Below, one piece after another: positions 45,132 to 54,318 of a stretch of DNA of 64,000 nucleotides. Source of the DNA: JANYHF01 sp963732765 (GTDB lineage: Bacteria > Pseudomonadota > Alphaproteobacteria > Rhizobiales > Hyphomicrobiaceae); NCBI GenBank assembly GCA_963732765.1, contig CAVTAS010000001.1, forward strand, positions 396,975 to 460,974, given 5' to 3'. The position numbers were made by a program, and so were the translations under genes. The notes beneath the pieces are model-generated. The model made no database searches, was not told the DNA's origin, and was given only the letters and a program-made list of their open reading frames with translations. Every line of letters begins with the position of its first letter. The stretch's first letter is position 1.

Positions 45132-45620
45132 TTACGATTTGTCCTCGATCTCGGTCACCAGCGAGACCTTGTGGAAGCCGGCACCGCTGAGGCGACCCAT
45201 CACCTTCATGACGGTGCCGTAGTCGATATCCTTGGCGCCGCGAATATAGATCTGTTCGTCAAGTCCGCCTTGGCCGCGCGCCTTTGCGATGGCGGTCAAC
45301 TTGGCCGTCAGGTCGGCGAGTTTCACGTTCTCGCTTTTGTCCGCGCTGGCACCGAGATGGATGCCGCCATCCTTGTCCACTGTGACAGTGAGCGGAACGT
45401 CCTTGGTCGTGCTGAGCTGCTGTGCCGCTGTTTTTGGCAGGTCGACCGGAACGCCAACCGTCAGCAGCGGGGCCGTGACCATGAAGATGATCAGCAGCAC
45501 AAGCATCACGTCCACCATCGGGGTGACGTTGATCTCGGCCATCGGGCGACGGCGTTTGCGGCCACGGCCGCGCGATTTGCGCGCGCCGCCGGCGTCTTCG
45601 ATGTTGAGCGAGGCTGACAT
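45132..45620 (-). CDS. tolR: TolR/ExbD-type proton-channel protein
   Basis: A 162-residue protein with a basic cytoplasmic N-terminus (KSRGRGRKRRRPM), the TolR signature AEINVTPMVDVMLVLLIIFM with the channel Asp, and a periplasmic domain (VDLPKTAAQQLSTTKDVPL, QIYIRGAKDIDYGTVM). It forms with TolQ the proton-driven motor. The start is ATG 45620, but the space just upstream (CCCGAATTCCATGCC on the coding strand) has no Shine-Dalgarno; a heptamer-arm hairpin occupies 45632-45696. Confidence 0.94.
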   Translation of the reverse strand: MSASLNIEDAGGARKSRGRGRKRRRPMAEINVTPMVDVMLVLLIIFMVTAPLLTVGVPVDLPKTAAQQLSTTKDVPLTVTVDKDGGIHLGASADKSENVKLADLTAKLTAIAKARGQGGLDEQIYIRGAKDIDYGTVMKVMGRLSGAGFHKVSLVTEIEDKS

Positions 45621-45631
45621 GGCATGGAATT

Positions 45632-45696
45632 CGGGACTCGGGACTAGGGACTCGGCGAGTAGCGATCCTTCTCCGAGTCCCGAGTCCCGAGTCCCG
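45632..45696. repeat. Heptamer-arm hairpin between tolQ and tolR
   Basis: Arms CGGGACTCGGGACTAGGG plus ACTCGG (45632-45655) and CCGAGTCCCGAGTCCCGAGT plus CCCG (45673-45696) are 24 nt each, with one mismatch and a 17-nt loop. The unit is the heptamer CGGGACT. It starts just after the tolQ stop codon and ends 11 bp before the tolR start. Confidence 0.88.
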
Positions 45697-45702
45697 CCTT
45701 TC

Positions 45703-46485
45703 TTACATCTTGGTGTCGACTTGACGCGACACAATGGCGGCGAATTCATCGGCAAAGCCGCCCAGGCGTTGTTCGATGCGCGCGGCCTCGCTGGAGAACT
45801 TGTTGTAGAAAATCACCGACGGAATGGCGGCCAGCAGCCCAAGCGCGGTTGCAAACAGCGCCTCCGAGATGCCCGGCGCGACGGCGGCAAGGTTGGTAGT
45901 ATTGCTGCGCGCGATGGCTTGGAAGCTGGTCATAATGCCCCAGACGGTGCCGAACAGCCCCACGAACGGCGCGGTGCTGCCGACCGTGGCCAGGAACAGC
46001 AGCCGGTTTTCCAACCGCTCAAGTTCGCGCGAAATGGTCACGTCCATGACCTTTTCCACTCGCAGCAGGATGCCGCGCAGGGTTTTCGGATTGCCGTCCA
46101 CGCTGCGCTTCCATTCGCGCATGGCGGCGACAAACAGCGCGCTCATCGCCGACGTCCGCTGCCGCGAGAGGGTGCCGTAGAGATCGTCGAGCGGTTGGCC
46201 GGACCAGAACAGCTGTTCGAACTTATTGCTCTCGGAGCGAGCCCGGCTGAACACGAACAGCTTTTCCACGATGATGGCCCAGGACCAGATCGAGGCAATC
46301 AGCAGCCCTGCCATGACGACTTGCACGGTCCGGCTGGCGCCAAGGAACAGCGACACGAACGACAAGTCGTCGTGGCTGGTTGTGACTTGATTGATCACGT
46401 CTGTGATAGAGGTCGTGGTCTGGGCGAGCAGCAGCGCCGAGGGTGCTTGGGCAAAGCCCGCGACGATTGAGGCAAGTCCGATCAT
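45703..46485 (-). CDS. tolQ: TolQ/ExbB-type proton-channel protein
   Basis: A 260-residue inner-membrane protein with three membrane segments: VVMAGLLIASIWSWAIIVEK, then LLFLATVGSTAPFVGLFGTV and LLAAIPSVIFYNKF. The conserved GSTAPFVGLFGTVWGIM and ATALGLLAAIP segments mark TolQ/ExbB. ATG 46485 (MIGLASIVAG) is the most plausible start, although no strong Shine-Dalgarno is seen. ybgC, often upstream of tolQ, is absent; the neighbour is an M16 peptidase gene. Confidence 0.94.
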   Translation of the reverse strand: MIGLASIVAGFAQAPSALLLAQTTTSITDVINQVTTSHDDLSFVSLFLGASRTVQVVMAGLLIASIWSWAIIVEKLFVFSRARSESNKFEQLFWSGQPLDDLYGTLSRQRTSAMSALFVAAMREWKRSVDGNPKTLRGILLRVEKVMDVTISRELERLENRLLFLATVGSTAPFVGLFGTVWGIMTSFQAIARSNTTNLAAVAPGISEALFATALGLLAAIPSVIFYNKFSSEAARIEQRLGGFADEFAAIVSRQVDTKM

Positions 46486-46620
46486 GCTGCGTTGTGCCGT
46501 CCGCGGTGAGAATTGAGCGCATCCAAGCGCATGCAACCTAGTTGCGGACGGCCAGGCGCACGTCGGCGTGCAGCCTACCCCCGCAAGTCCAGATCCATAG
46601 TGTGGTCCAATGTGACTAAA

Positions 46621-48001
46621 CTAGGGCCCGGCAGCTGGGAGCGACCCGGCGCGCGACCGCACACGCCCGGCTGCGGACTCCATGGCGCCAGCCGGCTCGG
46701 CGAGCGCGCCAACGGTGATAATCACGAGGCGGTTGAGCCAGGGCACGTCGCGAGCAAAACTGCGAATTTCTTCGGGTCTGATCTCCGCCAACCGATCCGC
46801 ATAGGTCGTCACGTAATCGGGCTGAAATCCCTGTGTCTCGCGCAGGCTCAACTCATTGGCCAAGTCCACCTGTTTGATCAGCCCGCGCAGGTACTGGCCG
46901 GCCAGCGCCGCCTTGGCCTCTTCGACCTCAACGTCGGTCGGGCCGTCGGTCGCCAGCCGCGCCAATTCCTCGCGCATCAAGCCGATGGCCAGTTCGGTCT
47001 TGTCTGGCTCGGCGCCAAAGGCGCCTGTTATCTCGCAAACCACGCTGTAAGCATCGAAGCTGGTGCCGATGGTGTAGGCAAGGCCATGGCGGTCGCGAAT
47101 TTGGCGGTACAGACGGGACGTGAAGGCGCTGCCGCCAAGCGTGTAGTTCAGCAGTTCCGCAACCAGGCGCTGATGGGGCGAGAGCTGCCCGAGGCTGATG
47201 CCGAAGACCACTTCGGCTTCGCTCGCGGCCATAGGAATATCGTGGCGCTGTGAGCGCGTGGCGGCCGGCGCGGGGATCGGCGGCAGCTGGGAAACAGCAG
47301 GCAAGGCGGCGAATGCCCGATCGATCAGTACGCCTGCTACCGACTCGTCCACGTCGCCCACCGCCGACAGAGTAAGCCTGTCACGAGTCATCACCTGCGC
47401 GCGGTAACGCCTGATATCAGCAATGCTGATCGCGGCCACGCCTTGCGGCGTACCGTGCGGGGGCCGGGCCAACGGATGATCGCCATAAGAGAGCCGGGCG
47501 TAGGTGTCGTATCCGATCGATTTCGGGATCTGTTCGCGCATGGTCCAGGTCGGCCAGCACTTGGTCGCGAACATCTTCCAGCGCTTCGGGCGACAGCCGC
47601 GGCTGGGAAATCGCTAGCGCCAGCAGTTCGACGGCCTTGCCGCGATCCTGGGTCAGTACTTTCAATGTGCCGCGCAGGGATTCGTTGCGCGCCTCAATTT
47701 CCGGCAATGCGCCCAAGTCGTTCCAGGCCCGAAGGTAGGCATCCGCAGAGTAGGCGCCAGCGCTCTGAAGAAACGTCTCGGCAGTCAGATGCGCCAGGCC
47801 TTCTTTGCCGGCAGGGTCGCGCGCGGAGCCGCCCGCAAAGCGAAATCCAATCGTCAGCAAGGGGGCGTTATGATCTTCCACCAGCCAGACCCGCAGCCCG
47901 GCGGGCGTCGAGATCTGGCGCGCAACCGTAGCCGCCTGGCAAGGCAGGGAAGCCACGATGGCGGCAAGTGCGGCAGCAATCGAGAAAAGCCTGAACCTCA
48001 T
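46621..48001 (-). pseudogene. M16 peptidase-like protein without active site, frame break
   Basis: Read through a break at ~47537, this is a ~460-residue secreted M16 family member with signal peptide MRFRLFSIAAALAAIVASL. The zinc motif HXXEH of active M16 peptidases is absent (GLAHLTAETFLQS in its place), so it is the inactive partner of the pair. The frame is lost in a CGCG run, where one base seems missing between LADLDHAR and EQIPKSIGYDTYARLSYG. The second half has the C-terminal domain (VFGISLGQLSPHQRL, GGSAFTSRLYRQIRDRHGLAY). It starts 4 bp after the active partner's stop. Probably functional if the break is a sequencing error. Confidence 0.88.
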
Positions 48002-48005
48002 CGCC

Positions 48006-49397
48006 TCAACGCACCTCTTCGGATGAGCGCGCTTGCGCTTTTGGCGGGCCGGCCCCCTCTGGCGCACCAGGAGCCGGCGTCAAGACGGCTGTCACGTAGC
48101 AGCCGCTGGACAAGGTCGCCGCGATCAAGGTGTTGATATCGGTGACGCTGATCCCGGCGATCGTTTCTGCTTCAGCTTCGATGTCCGAAAGGCTGCGCCC
48201 AAGCGATAGCTTTTCGCCATAGTGGGTCGCCACCGCAAGTTGGTCGTCGGACGCAAGGATGCGGTCCGAAAGCCAGCGCCGCTTAGCGGTCGCCAGGGAA
48301 TCCTCGTCAATGCCGTCACTGCGCAGCCGCATGAGGGTGCGCCGCAACGCCTGCTCCAGCCGGACTGGCGAAACCCCCTCAGCTGCTTCCAGAACGATGG
48401 AAAACTCGCCCGCAGCGATGTGAAGTTCGTGCGAGACTGCGAGATCACTGGCCAGGCGGCCCTCGGTCACCAGCGCATCCCAAATGGGGCTGGTGACTTC
48501 CGACTGCAGTATACTGGCAAGTAGCTCGAGCGCCGCGGCCGTGCGCGTGCCCGTCACTGTGGCGCCAGGGGTGAGGTAGTAGAGGCTCAGTTCGGTCCGC
48601 GACAGCCGGTTGGAACGATGCGCGATGTAGCCGTCGGCGCAACCGGGCATCGCGTTGGCAACTTGGCGCGCCGGTTGCGGCTGGCCAGCTGGAAGCTGCC
48701 CATAGGTCGCCTCGGCCAACCGGCGTACCGCTTCAGGTTCGGCATCGCCGGCCACCACCACGATCGCATTGCGGGGGCCGTAGTTGGCGCGGTGAAAAGC
48801 CATTGCCTGCTCCAGCGTCAGCTGTTGCAGATCTTCAGGCTCGCCCAGCACCGGATGGCCATAGGGTGACTGGGCATACAGCTGCCGGCTGACGCTTTCA
48901 GACAGCACGCTGCTCGGATCGTTCAGGTAGGCGCGCCGTTCCTCGCTGACCACCTTCAGTTCGTTGATCGCCTCGACAGGCGCGAACGAGAGGCCGGACA
49001 TGCGGTCCGCGCCAAGATCCATCAAGCGCGGCAAGGCGTCGGCAAGCGCCTGCTCGTAGTAATAGGTCTTGTCGGTGGACGTGAAAGCGTTGTCGGTACC
49101 GCCCGCACGCATCACGATGCGGTCGAACTCGCCAGTCGGAAACCGCGCCGTGCCCTTGAACATCAGATGCTCGAGAAAATGCGCGATCCCCGACTGACCC
49201 GGAGGATCGTCGGCGCTGCCGGCGCGGTAGAACACCATGTGCGTGACCACTGGCAGGCGATGATCGGGGATGACGACCAGCTGCAGACCGTTGGCAAGCG
49301 TGAAGGAAACCGCCCTGCCCCCCGCCGAGGCGAGCGATGCCGGCAGCAAAAGCGCTGCAGTTAGAACGGCATACAGTATGTGGCGGTAGGTCGGCAT
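48006..49397 (-). CDS. Secreted M16-family zinc metallopeptidase
   Basis: A 463-residue pitrilysin/insulinase-type peptidase with signal peptide (MPTYRHILYAVLTAALLLPAS-like, ending near ASAGG). The inverted zinc motif HFLEH is in GIAHFLEHLMFKGT, and the third ligand Glu lies in EAINELKVVSEERR. The C-terminal domain has TELSLYYLTPGATVTGTRTA. It acts in the periplasm on peptides or damaged proteins, normally as a complex with the inactive homologue encoded 4 bp downstream. The tandem active/inactive arrangement is typical of proteobacteria. Confidence 0.94.
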   Translation of the reverse strand: MPTYRHILYAVLTAALLLPASLASAGGRAVSFTLANGLQLVVIPDHRLPVVTHMVFYRAGSADDPPGQSGIAHFLEHLMFKGTARFPTGEFDRIVMRAGGTDNAFTSTDKTYYYEQALADALPRLMDLGADRMSGLSFAPVEAINELKVVSEERRAYLNDPSSVLSESVSRQLYAQSPYGHPVLGEPEDLQQLTLEQAMAFHRANYGPRNAIVVVAGDAEPEAVRRLAEATYGQLPAGQPQPARQVANAMPGCADGYIAHRSNRLSRTELSLYYLTPGATVTGTRTAAALELLASILQSEVTSPIWDALVTEGRLASDLAVSHELHIAAGEFSIVLEAAEGVSPVRLEQALRRTLMRLRSDGIDEDSLATAKRRWLSDRILASDDQLAVATHYGEKLSLGRSLSDIEAEAETIAGISVTDINTLIAATLSSGCYVTAVLTPAPGAPEGAGPPKAQARSSEEVR

Positions 49398-49445
49398 AGG
49401 GCGAGCCTGCCGTGCTTTGGCCGCAGGCGCAAGGGGGTGTCGCGC

Positions 49446-49748
49446 TTAGGGTTTGCGCATGACTTCGCGCATGGCGGCCGCCACGATACCGGGCATGTCG
49501 TCGCGCAGGCCTTTCACGTCGGCTTCGATGCGATCGAGCCGGCCATCGATCCTATCCAGTCGACCGTCGATCCCGTCCAGCCGACCGTCAATCGTATCGA
49601 GCCGCGTGGTATGCATGTCCACGCCGGCCTTTACGGTGCCGAGCGTGCTGGCCATCCAGGTGATGGTCTCGGTGTTGTTCACGCTGGCGCGTTCAAGCCG
49701 CGATACGCGGGTCTTGAGGTCGTTGAAATCGGCGTCCGTCACAGGCAT
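49446..49748 (-). CDS. Small coiled-coil protein with tandem heptads
   Basis: A 100-residue protein starting MPVTDADFNDLKTRVSRLE, with AGGAGAG 7 nt upstream. The centre is four near-identical heptads, LDTIDGR, LDGIDGR, LDRIDGR and LDRIEAD, encoded by 21-bp DNA repeats: a parallel trimeric or dimeric coiled coil. The end MPGIVAAAMREVMRK may be an amphipathic or membrane-touching helix. No known function; such repeats vary in number by slippage. Confidence 0.72.
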   Translation of the reverse strand: MPVTDADFNDLKTRVSRLERASVNNTETITWMASTLGTVKAGVDMHTTRLDTIDGRLDGIDGRLDRIDGRLDRIEADVKGLRDDMPGIVAAAMREVMRKP

Positions 49749-49831
49749 GGTTCTCTCCTGCACGAACGTTACGCCAACACACCCTCCATGACAATCCGCC
49801 TGCGGACTTGGCCCGCCTAGGATGATACCTA

Positions 49832-51364
49832 ATGAAAGACATCATCGACGAACTTGAGCGCCGGCGCGCGGTAGCAAGGCTTGGCGGTGGCGAGAAACGC
49901 ATCGCGGCCCAGCACGGCAAGGGCAAGCTGACCGCGCGCGAACGCATCGAGCTGCTGATGGACGACGGGTCCTTCGAGGAGACCGATATGTTCGTCGAGC
50001 ACCGCTCGACCGATTTCGGCATGGAGAAAACCAAGGTCCCGGGCGATGGCGTCGTGACCGGCTGGGGCACCATCAACGGCCGTACGATTTACGTCTTTGC
50101 GAAGGACTTTACTGTTTTTGGCGGCTCGCTGTCCGAGACCCACGCACGCAAGATCACCAAAATCCAGGACATGGCGGTGATGAACCGCGCGCCCCTGATC
50201 GGGTTGTTCGATGCTGGCGGCGCCCGCATCCAGGAAGGCGTGGCGGCGCTGGGCGGCTACGGCGAGGTGTTTCTGCGCAACGTGTTGGCGTCCGGCGTCA
50301 TCCCGCAGATCTCGGTCATCATGGGCCCGTGTGCGGGCGGCGACGTCTATTCGCCGGCCATGACCGATTTCATTTTCATGGTGCGCGATACCTCCTACAT
50401 GTTCGTGACCGGCCCCGATGTGGTGAAGACCGTCACCAACGAGACGGTGACCGCCGAGGAACTGGGCGGCGCCATCGTCCATACCACCAAATCCTCGGTG
50501 GCCGACCGGTCCTACGAGAACGACGTCGAAGCGCTGTTGCAGATGCGCCGGCTGATGGATTTCCTACCCTCCTCGAACCTGTCGGGCGTGCCGGAACTTC
50601 CGACCAAGGACCTTGCAAGCCGCATCGAACCCTCGCTCGATACGCTGGTGCCGGACAATCCGAACAAGCCCTACGATATCAAGGAACTGATCGGCAAGCT
50701 CGCCGACGAGGGCGATTTCTTCGAGATCCAGGAGACTTTCGCACGCAACATCGTGGTCGGGTTTTCGCGCATGGAAGGCCGCACGGTCGGCGTGGTGGCG
50801 AACCAGCCCTTGGTGCTGGCGGGCGTGCTGGATGCCGACGCCTCGCGAAAGGCAGCCCGCTTCGTGCGGTTCTGCGATTGTTTTGCGATCCCGCTGGTCA
50901 CGCTGGTAGACGTGCCCGGCTTCCTCCCCGGCACTGCGCAGGAATACGGCGGCCTGATCAAGCACGGCGCCAAGCTCCTGTTCGCGTTCGCCGAGGCGAC
51001 CGTGCCCAAGGTGACGGTGATCACCCGCAAGGCCTACGGCGGGGCCTACGACGTGATGAGCTCCAAGCACATCCGCGGCGATGTGAATTACGCTTGGCCA
51101 AGCGCCGAGATCGCTGTGATGGGGGCCAAGGGGGCGGTGGAGATTCTGTACCGGGACGAATTGGGCGACCCCGCGAAAATCGCCGCCCGCATTGAGGAGT
51201 ACAGGGCGCGCTTTGCGAACCCGTTCATTGCCGCGGAGCGCGGCTACATCGACGAAGTGATCCGGCCCCGCGACACGCGGATGCGGCTATGCCGGGCGCT
51301 GAATATGCTGAGGGGGAAAACGGTCGAGAACCCGTGGAAGAAGCACGATAATATTCCGCTTTAG
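49832..51364 (+). CDS. pccB: Acyl-CoA carboxylase beta subunit (propionyl-CoA carboxylase type)
   Basis: A 510-residue carboxyltransferase. The N-terminal half has GKLTARERIELLMDDGSFEE and PLIGLFDAGGARIQEGVAAL (acyl-CoA oxyanion hole). The C-terminal half has LVTLVDVPGFLPGTAQEYGG (second oxyanion hole) and ITRKAYGGAYDVMSSKH. It transfers carboxybiotin to propionyl-CoA or a similar acyl-CoA. The biotin carboxylase/BCCP alpha subunit is not in this window, so the exact substrate is inferred from overall resemblance to PccB. ATG 49832 diverges from the coiled-coil gene. Confidence 0.94.
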   Translation: MKDIIDELERRRAVARLGGGEKRIAAQHGKGKLTARERIELLMDDGSFEETDMFVEHRSTDFGMEKTKVPGDGVVTGWGTINGRTIYVFAKDFTVFGGSLSETHARKITKIQDMAVMNRAPLIGLFDAGGARIQEGVAALGGYGEVFLRNVLASGVIPQISVIMGPCAGGDVYSPAMTDFIFMVRDTSYMFVTGPDVVKTVTNETVTAEELGGAIVHTTKSSVADRSYENDVEALLQMRRLMDFLPSSNLSGVPELPTKDLASRIEPSLDTLVPDNPNKPYDIKELIGKLADEGDFFEIQETFARNIVVGFSRMEGRTVGVVANQPLVLAGVLDADASRKAARFVRFCDCFAIPLVTLVDVPGFLPGTAQEYGGLIKHGAKLLFAFAEATVPKVTVITRKAYGGAYDVMSSKHIRGDVNYAWPSAEIAVMGAKGAVEILYRDELGDPAKIAARIEEYRARFANPFIAAERGYIDEVIRPRDTRMRLCRALNMLRGKTVENPWKKHDNIPL

Positions 51365-51380
51365 TGGGTGAGTTTCACGA

Positions 51381-52125
51381 TCAGCGCGACGCAACCGTAC
51401 GCAGACCGCCCAAATCCTCCGCCAGCTCTGGCAACAGCTCCCGCAACAGTTTGGCTTTGAACGCCTGGGCAAAGTCCTGCAATCCGCGCGCCGTCATCAC
51501 AAAGGCGCCCGGCCCCGCCTTGACGTTCAGGTCGTACCACTGCGCCAGGTCCGGCACCTCGTTCTCGATCGCCAGGCCATTGATGATCACGCCCGCCGCC
51601 TCGGCCATGCGCCGCGCTTCCGGCATCATCACCAAAGGGCCCAGGAACGGGCTCGATTCCACCCCATCGCCAGAAACGTCGATGATCCGGCGCGGCGCGT
51701 CATGGGGCGCAACGGCCAACAACCGCAGGCTGGCCGCAACGCCCTCGCCCATGGCCGTGCCACCGCCGATCCGGCGCGGGTAGGACGCGATCTCGGCGGC
51801 AAACCGGTCAGCCGCGTCGTCGCCATCGATCACCCGCCAGCCGGTCGAAGTCGTGGCCCTGATAGGACGCGCCCCAGGCCAGCATGGCCACGGCAATGCG
51901 CTTGTGCGGCAGGGCGGCGATCAGGCTACGCACCTCCTTGGAGCGGAAGGCCTCTGCGATCCCATCCAGCTCCAACCGCCACTCGTTGTCGTCCATGCTG
52001 TCGGAGGCATCGACGGCCAGCACGAGTTCGACCGCAACCTTCCGGGACGTTTCGGCGTGCACGGGTAACGCCAGCGAAGCCCACAGGCCGGCGCCGAAGA
52101 TGAGAAGCAATACCCGCTGAACCAC
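51381..52125 (-). pseudogene. DUF1194 (VWA-like) secreted protein, copy 1, frame break
   Basis: The frame before the break has a signal peptide (VLLLIFGAGLWASLALPV ending at HAETS) and the MIDAS-like VLAVDASDSMDDNEWRLELD. At ~51842 a frame shift (one extra G, FDR to WRVID) is needed; the continuation DGDDAADRFAAEIASY, GGGTAMGEGVAASLRLL, IIDVSGDGVESS and FVMTARGLQDFAQAFKAKLL is complete. DUF1194 proteins look like secreted von Willebrand factor A domains with DxSxS. Start chosen as GTG 52125 after GGGGAG. It is a tandem paralogue of the gene at 52148. Confidence 0.85.
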
Positions 52126-52147
52126 GCCAATCTCCCCGGTCAAGTGC

Positions 52148-52900
52148 TCAGTACCGATCCGATGCCGACGCCAGATGTGTGCCGCCGACCTCGCGCTGCT
52201 CCGACAGCTCCGGCAACAGCTCGCGCAGCAGCTTCAGCTTGAACGCCGGTGCGAAATCGCGCATCGACTTGACGCGCATCACGAACGCTCCCGCCCCCGT
52301 CGCGACATGGTCGCGGTACCAATCGAACAGTTCGGGCAGCTCTTTGTCGATGGTCAACCCGTTGATGGTGACACCGGCTGCGCGCGCCATCTCCTGGGCC
52401 TCTTCCATCAGCGTTACCCGGCTGGTGAAATAGGTGATCTGCTCTTTGCCGTCGCCCGACACGTCGATGATTTGGCGCGGGGCTTTGAATGGCGCACGCG
52501 CCAGCAGTTTGATGCTGGCCGCCACCCCCTCGCCGATGGCCGTCCCGCCGCCGGTCAGGCGCCTGAAGCTCTCGACCTCGCTGGCGAACCGGTCGGCCGC
52601 CGCCCCGCTGTCGATCAGCCGGAAACCAGTGTTGGGGCGCGGTCCATTGAGATCGGCCCAGGCCAACAGGGCGATGGCGACCGAGTGCGTCGGCAGCTGG
52701 GCGATGGTGGCCTGCACCTCCTTGTCGCGCAGCGCCGCCGCGATGCCGTCCAGCTCCAACTGCCACTCCCAATCCTCGATGCTGTCGGAGGCATCTACGG
52801 CGAAGACCAGTTTCAGGGCGACGTCGGTAGCAGTCGCGGGGACGGGGCTTGCAGCCAGCAGACCGGCAGCCAGCACAAGATTAAGAAGTATGCGACGCAT
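52148..52900 (-). CDS. DUF1194 (VWA-like) secreted protein, copy 2
   Basis: A 250-residue protein with signal peptide MRRILLNLVLAAGLLAAS and the metal-site motif FAVDASDSIEDWEWQLELD (DxSxS). Then come GGGTAIGEGVAASIKLLAR, QIIDVSGDGKEQI and VMRVKSMRDFAPAFKLKLLR. It aligns end to end with copy 1, with which it forms a tandem pair 23 bp apart. Probably a metal-dependent adhesion or interaction domain in the periplasm. GGAG is 9 nt before ATG 52900; the ATG at 52906 is too close to it. Confidence 0.9.
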   Translation of the reverse strand: MRRILLNLVLAAGLLAASPVPATATDVALKLVFAVDASDSIEDWEWQLELDGIAAALRDKEVQATIAQLPTHSVAIALLAWADLNGPRPNTGFRLIDSGAAADRFASEVESFRRLTGGGTAIGEGVAASIKLLARAPFKAPRQIIDVSGDGKEQITYFTSRVTLMEEAQEMARAAGVTINGLTIDKELPELFDWYRDHVATGAGAFVMRVKSMRDFAPAFKLKLLRELLPELSEQREVGGTHLASASDRY

Positions 52901-52937
52901 CTGCATCCGCTCCGCCGGTCGGCCCGTAACGGGGCAA

Positions 52938-52952
52938 AGGGGTCAGACCCCT
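52938..52952. repeat. GGGGTCAGACCCC palindrome at the ABC1 stop codon
   Basis: AGGGGTCAGACCCCT is a perfect palindrome except for its centre; it touches the TAG stop of the ABC1 kinase gene (52951-52953). It is the core of the larger elements at 54973 and 55822. Confidence 0.75.
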
Positions 52953-54318
52953 AGCGTGCCACGGGAACCCCCGTTGCTGCAAACGCCGCGCGCTGACGTT
53001 CTGCGACCTTGGCCAACTCGAACCCTTCGATGGTCTCGTTGAACAGGCGGTACCAGTTCTGTTTGGCGTCCAGGTGCAGGAACACACCGCCAAGGCCAAT
53101 GGCGGCGCGGTCCATGAACACGAACTCGCGCGGCACCTTCACCGGCCCCTTCTCCTTCAGGCCCTTGGCGACCGTGAAGGCTTCGCGCCGCCCGTATTCG
53201 CCCGGCGACACGTCCTCGGCGATGCGCCGCTCGCGATCGTCCAGCAGCGGCCCATAAATGAATTGCGCCCAGATGTTGAGCAGGTCGATCAGCTCGTTGG
53301 AGAGCCCGACGAAGCCCCAGCTCTCGTAGGCGTGCACGATCTGCGCCCGGTTGCTGGTGCGCAGGCCATGGTAGAGATCGATCACGCCCTGCACGAACTT
53401 CGGCGGGAACGTCCGTATACAGCCGTAATCCAGCAGGTTCAACCCCTGCGGCGCACCCGCCTCATCCGACCACACCGTATAATTGCCGAGATGCGGATCG
53501 CCATGGATGACGCCGTAATGCGAGAACGGAAACCACCAGGCGCGGAACATGGCGCGCGCAATCTGGTTGCGGTCCTCCACGGGCGAGGTCTTGAAGTCGA
53601 GCAGCTTGCGCCCGTCGAGCCACTGCATGGAGAGCAGCCGTCCCGTCGACAGCTCCGGCCGCACCGTCGGCACACGGACGAGTGCATCGTTCTGGAAAAT
53701 CAGCCGGTAGAGCGCCATGTGCTTGGCCTCGAGCTTATAGTCCAGCTCCTCCTTCAGCCGCTCGGAAACTTCCGCGAGAATTTCCGATGTATCAACAGGC
53801 GGGTTCATGCGGCGATGGATGGCGAAGATGACGCCGAGCTGCGCCACATCCGCGTCCACGGCCGACTGCATGTCGGGATACTGCAGTTTTACGGCGAGGC
53901 TGGCTCCGTCATGGGTCGTTGCGCGATGCACTTGGCCCAGCGAAGCCGAGGCCGCCGACAGATGCTCGAACTTGGCGAACTTGCTCTCCCAGTCCGGCCC
54001 CAGCTCAGCCGCCATGCGTCGTCGCACAAACGCCCAACCCATCGGCGGCGCCTGGCTCTGCAGCTGCTGCAACTCCGCCGCATATTCGGCCGGCAGCGCC
54101 TCGGGGATGGTCGAGATCAGCTGCGCCACCTTCATGATGGGCCCTTTGAGCCCGCCAAGCGCGGCGGCCAGTTCGCCGGCGTATTTCTGATCGTCGCGCT
54201 CGCGGCCAAGCAGGCGTGCCCCGGCCGCGCGGGCGGCGAGACCGCCGACTGAGGTGCCGACCTGGGCGTAGCGGGAGAGGCGGCCGAGGATGGAGGAGTC
54301 TTCGTTGTTGGTGCTCAT
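52951..54318 (-). CDS. ABC1/UbiB-family atypical kinase
   Basis: A 455-residue protein of the AarF/UbiB/Coq8 group. N-terminal KxGQ-like motif GPIMKVAQLISTIP (the Gly is Ala), LQSQAPPMGW, the Ala-rich loop SAASASLGQVHRA with VKLQYPDM (Lys), catalytic HGDPHLGNY and metal-binding LNLLDYGCIR. Relatives are atypical kinase/ATPases supporting quinone synthesis or lipid homeostasis. No ubiquinone genes are nearby. ATG 54318 (MSTNNEDSS) has no Shine-Dalgarno; a promoter 570 bp upstream (54883) would give it a long leader. The 3' end touches a GGGGTCAGACCCC repeat. Confidence 0.9.
   Translation of the reverse strand: MSTNNEDSSILGRLSRYAQVGTSVGGLAARAAGARLLGRERDDQKYAGELAAALGGLKGPIMKVAQLISTIPEALPAEYAAELQQLQSQAPPMGWAFVRRRMAAELGPDWESKFAKFEHLSAASASLGQVHRATTHDGASLAVKLQYPDMQSAVDADVAQLGVIFAIHRRMNPPVDTSEILAEVSERLKEELDYKLEAKHMALYRLIFQNDALVRVPTVRPELSTGRLLSMQWLDGRKLLDFKTSPVEDRNQIARAMFRAWWFPFSHYGVIHGDPHLGNYTVWSDEAGAPQGLNLLDYGCIRTFPPKFVQGVIDLYHGLRTSNRAQIVHAYESWGFVGLSNELIDLLNIWAQFIYGPLLDDRERRIAEDVSPGEYGRREAFTVAKGLKEKGPVKVPREFVFMDRAAIGLGGVFLHLDAKQNWYRLFNETIEGFELAKVAERQRAAFAATGVPVAR

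Noticed and set aside
53074..54252. 392-codon plus-strand frame
   Set aside because: Antisense to the ABC1 kinase, whose catalytic motifs are clear.
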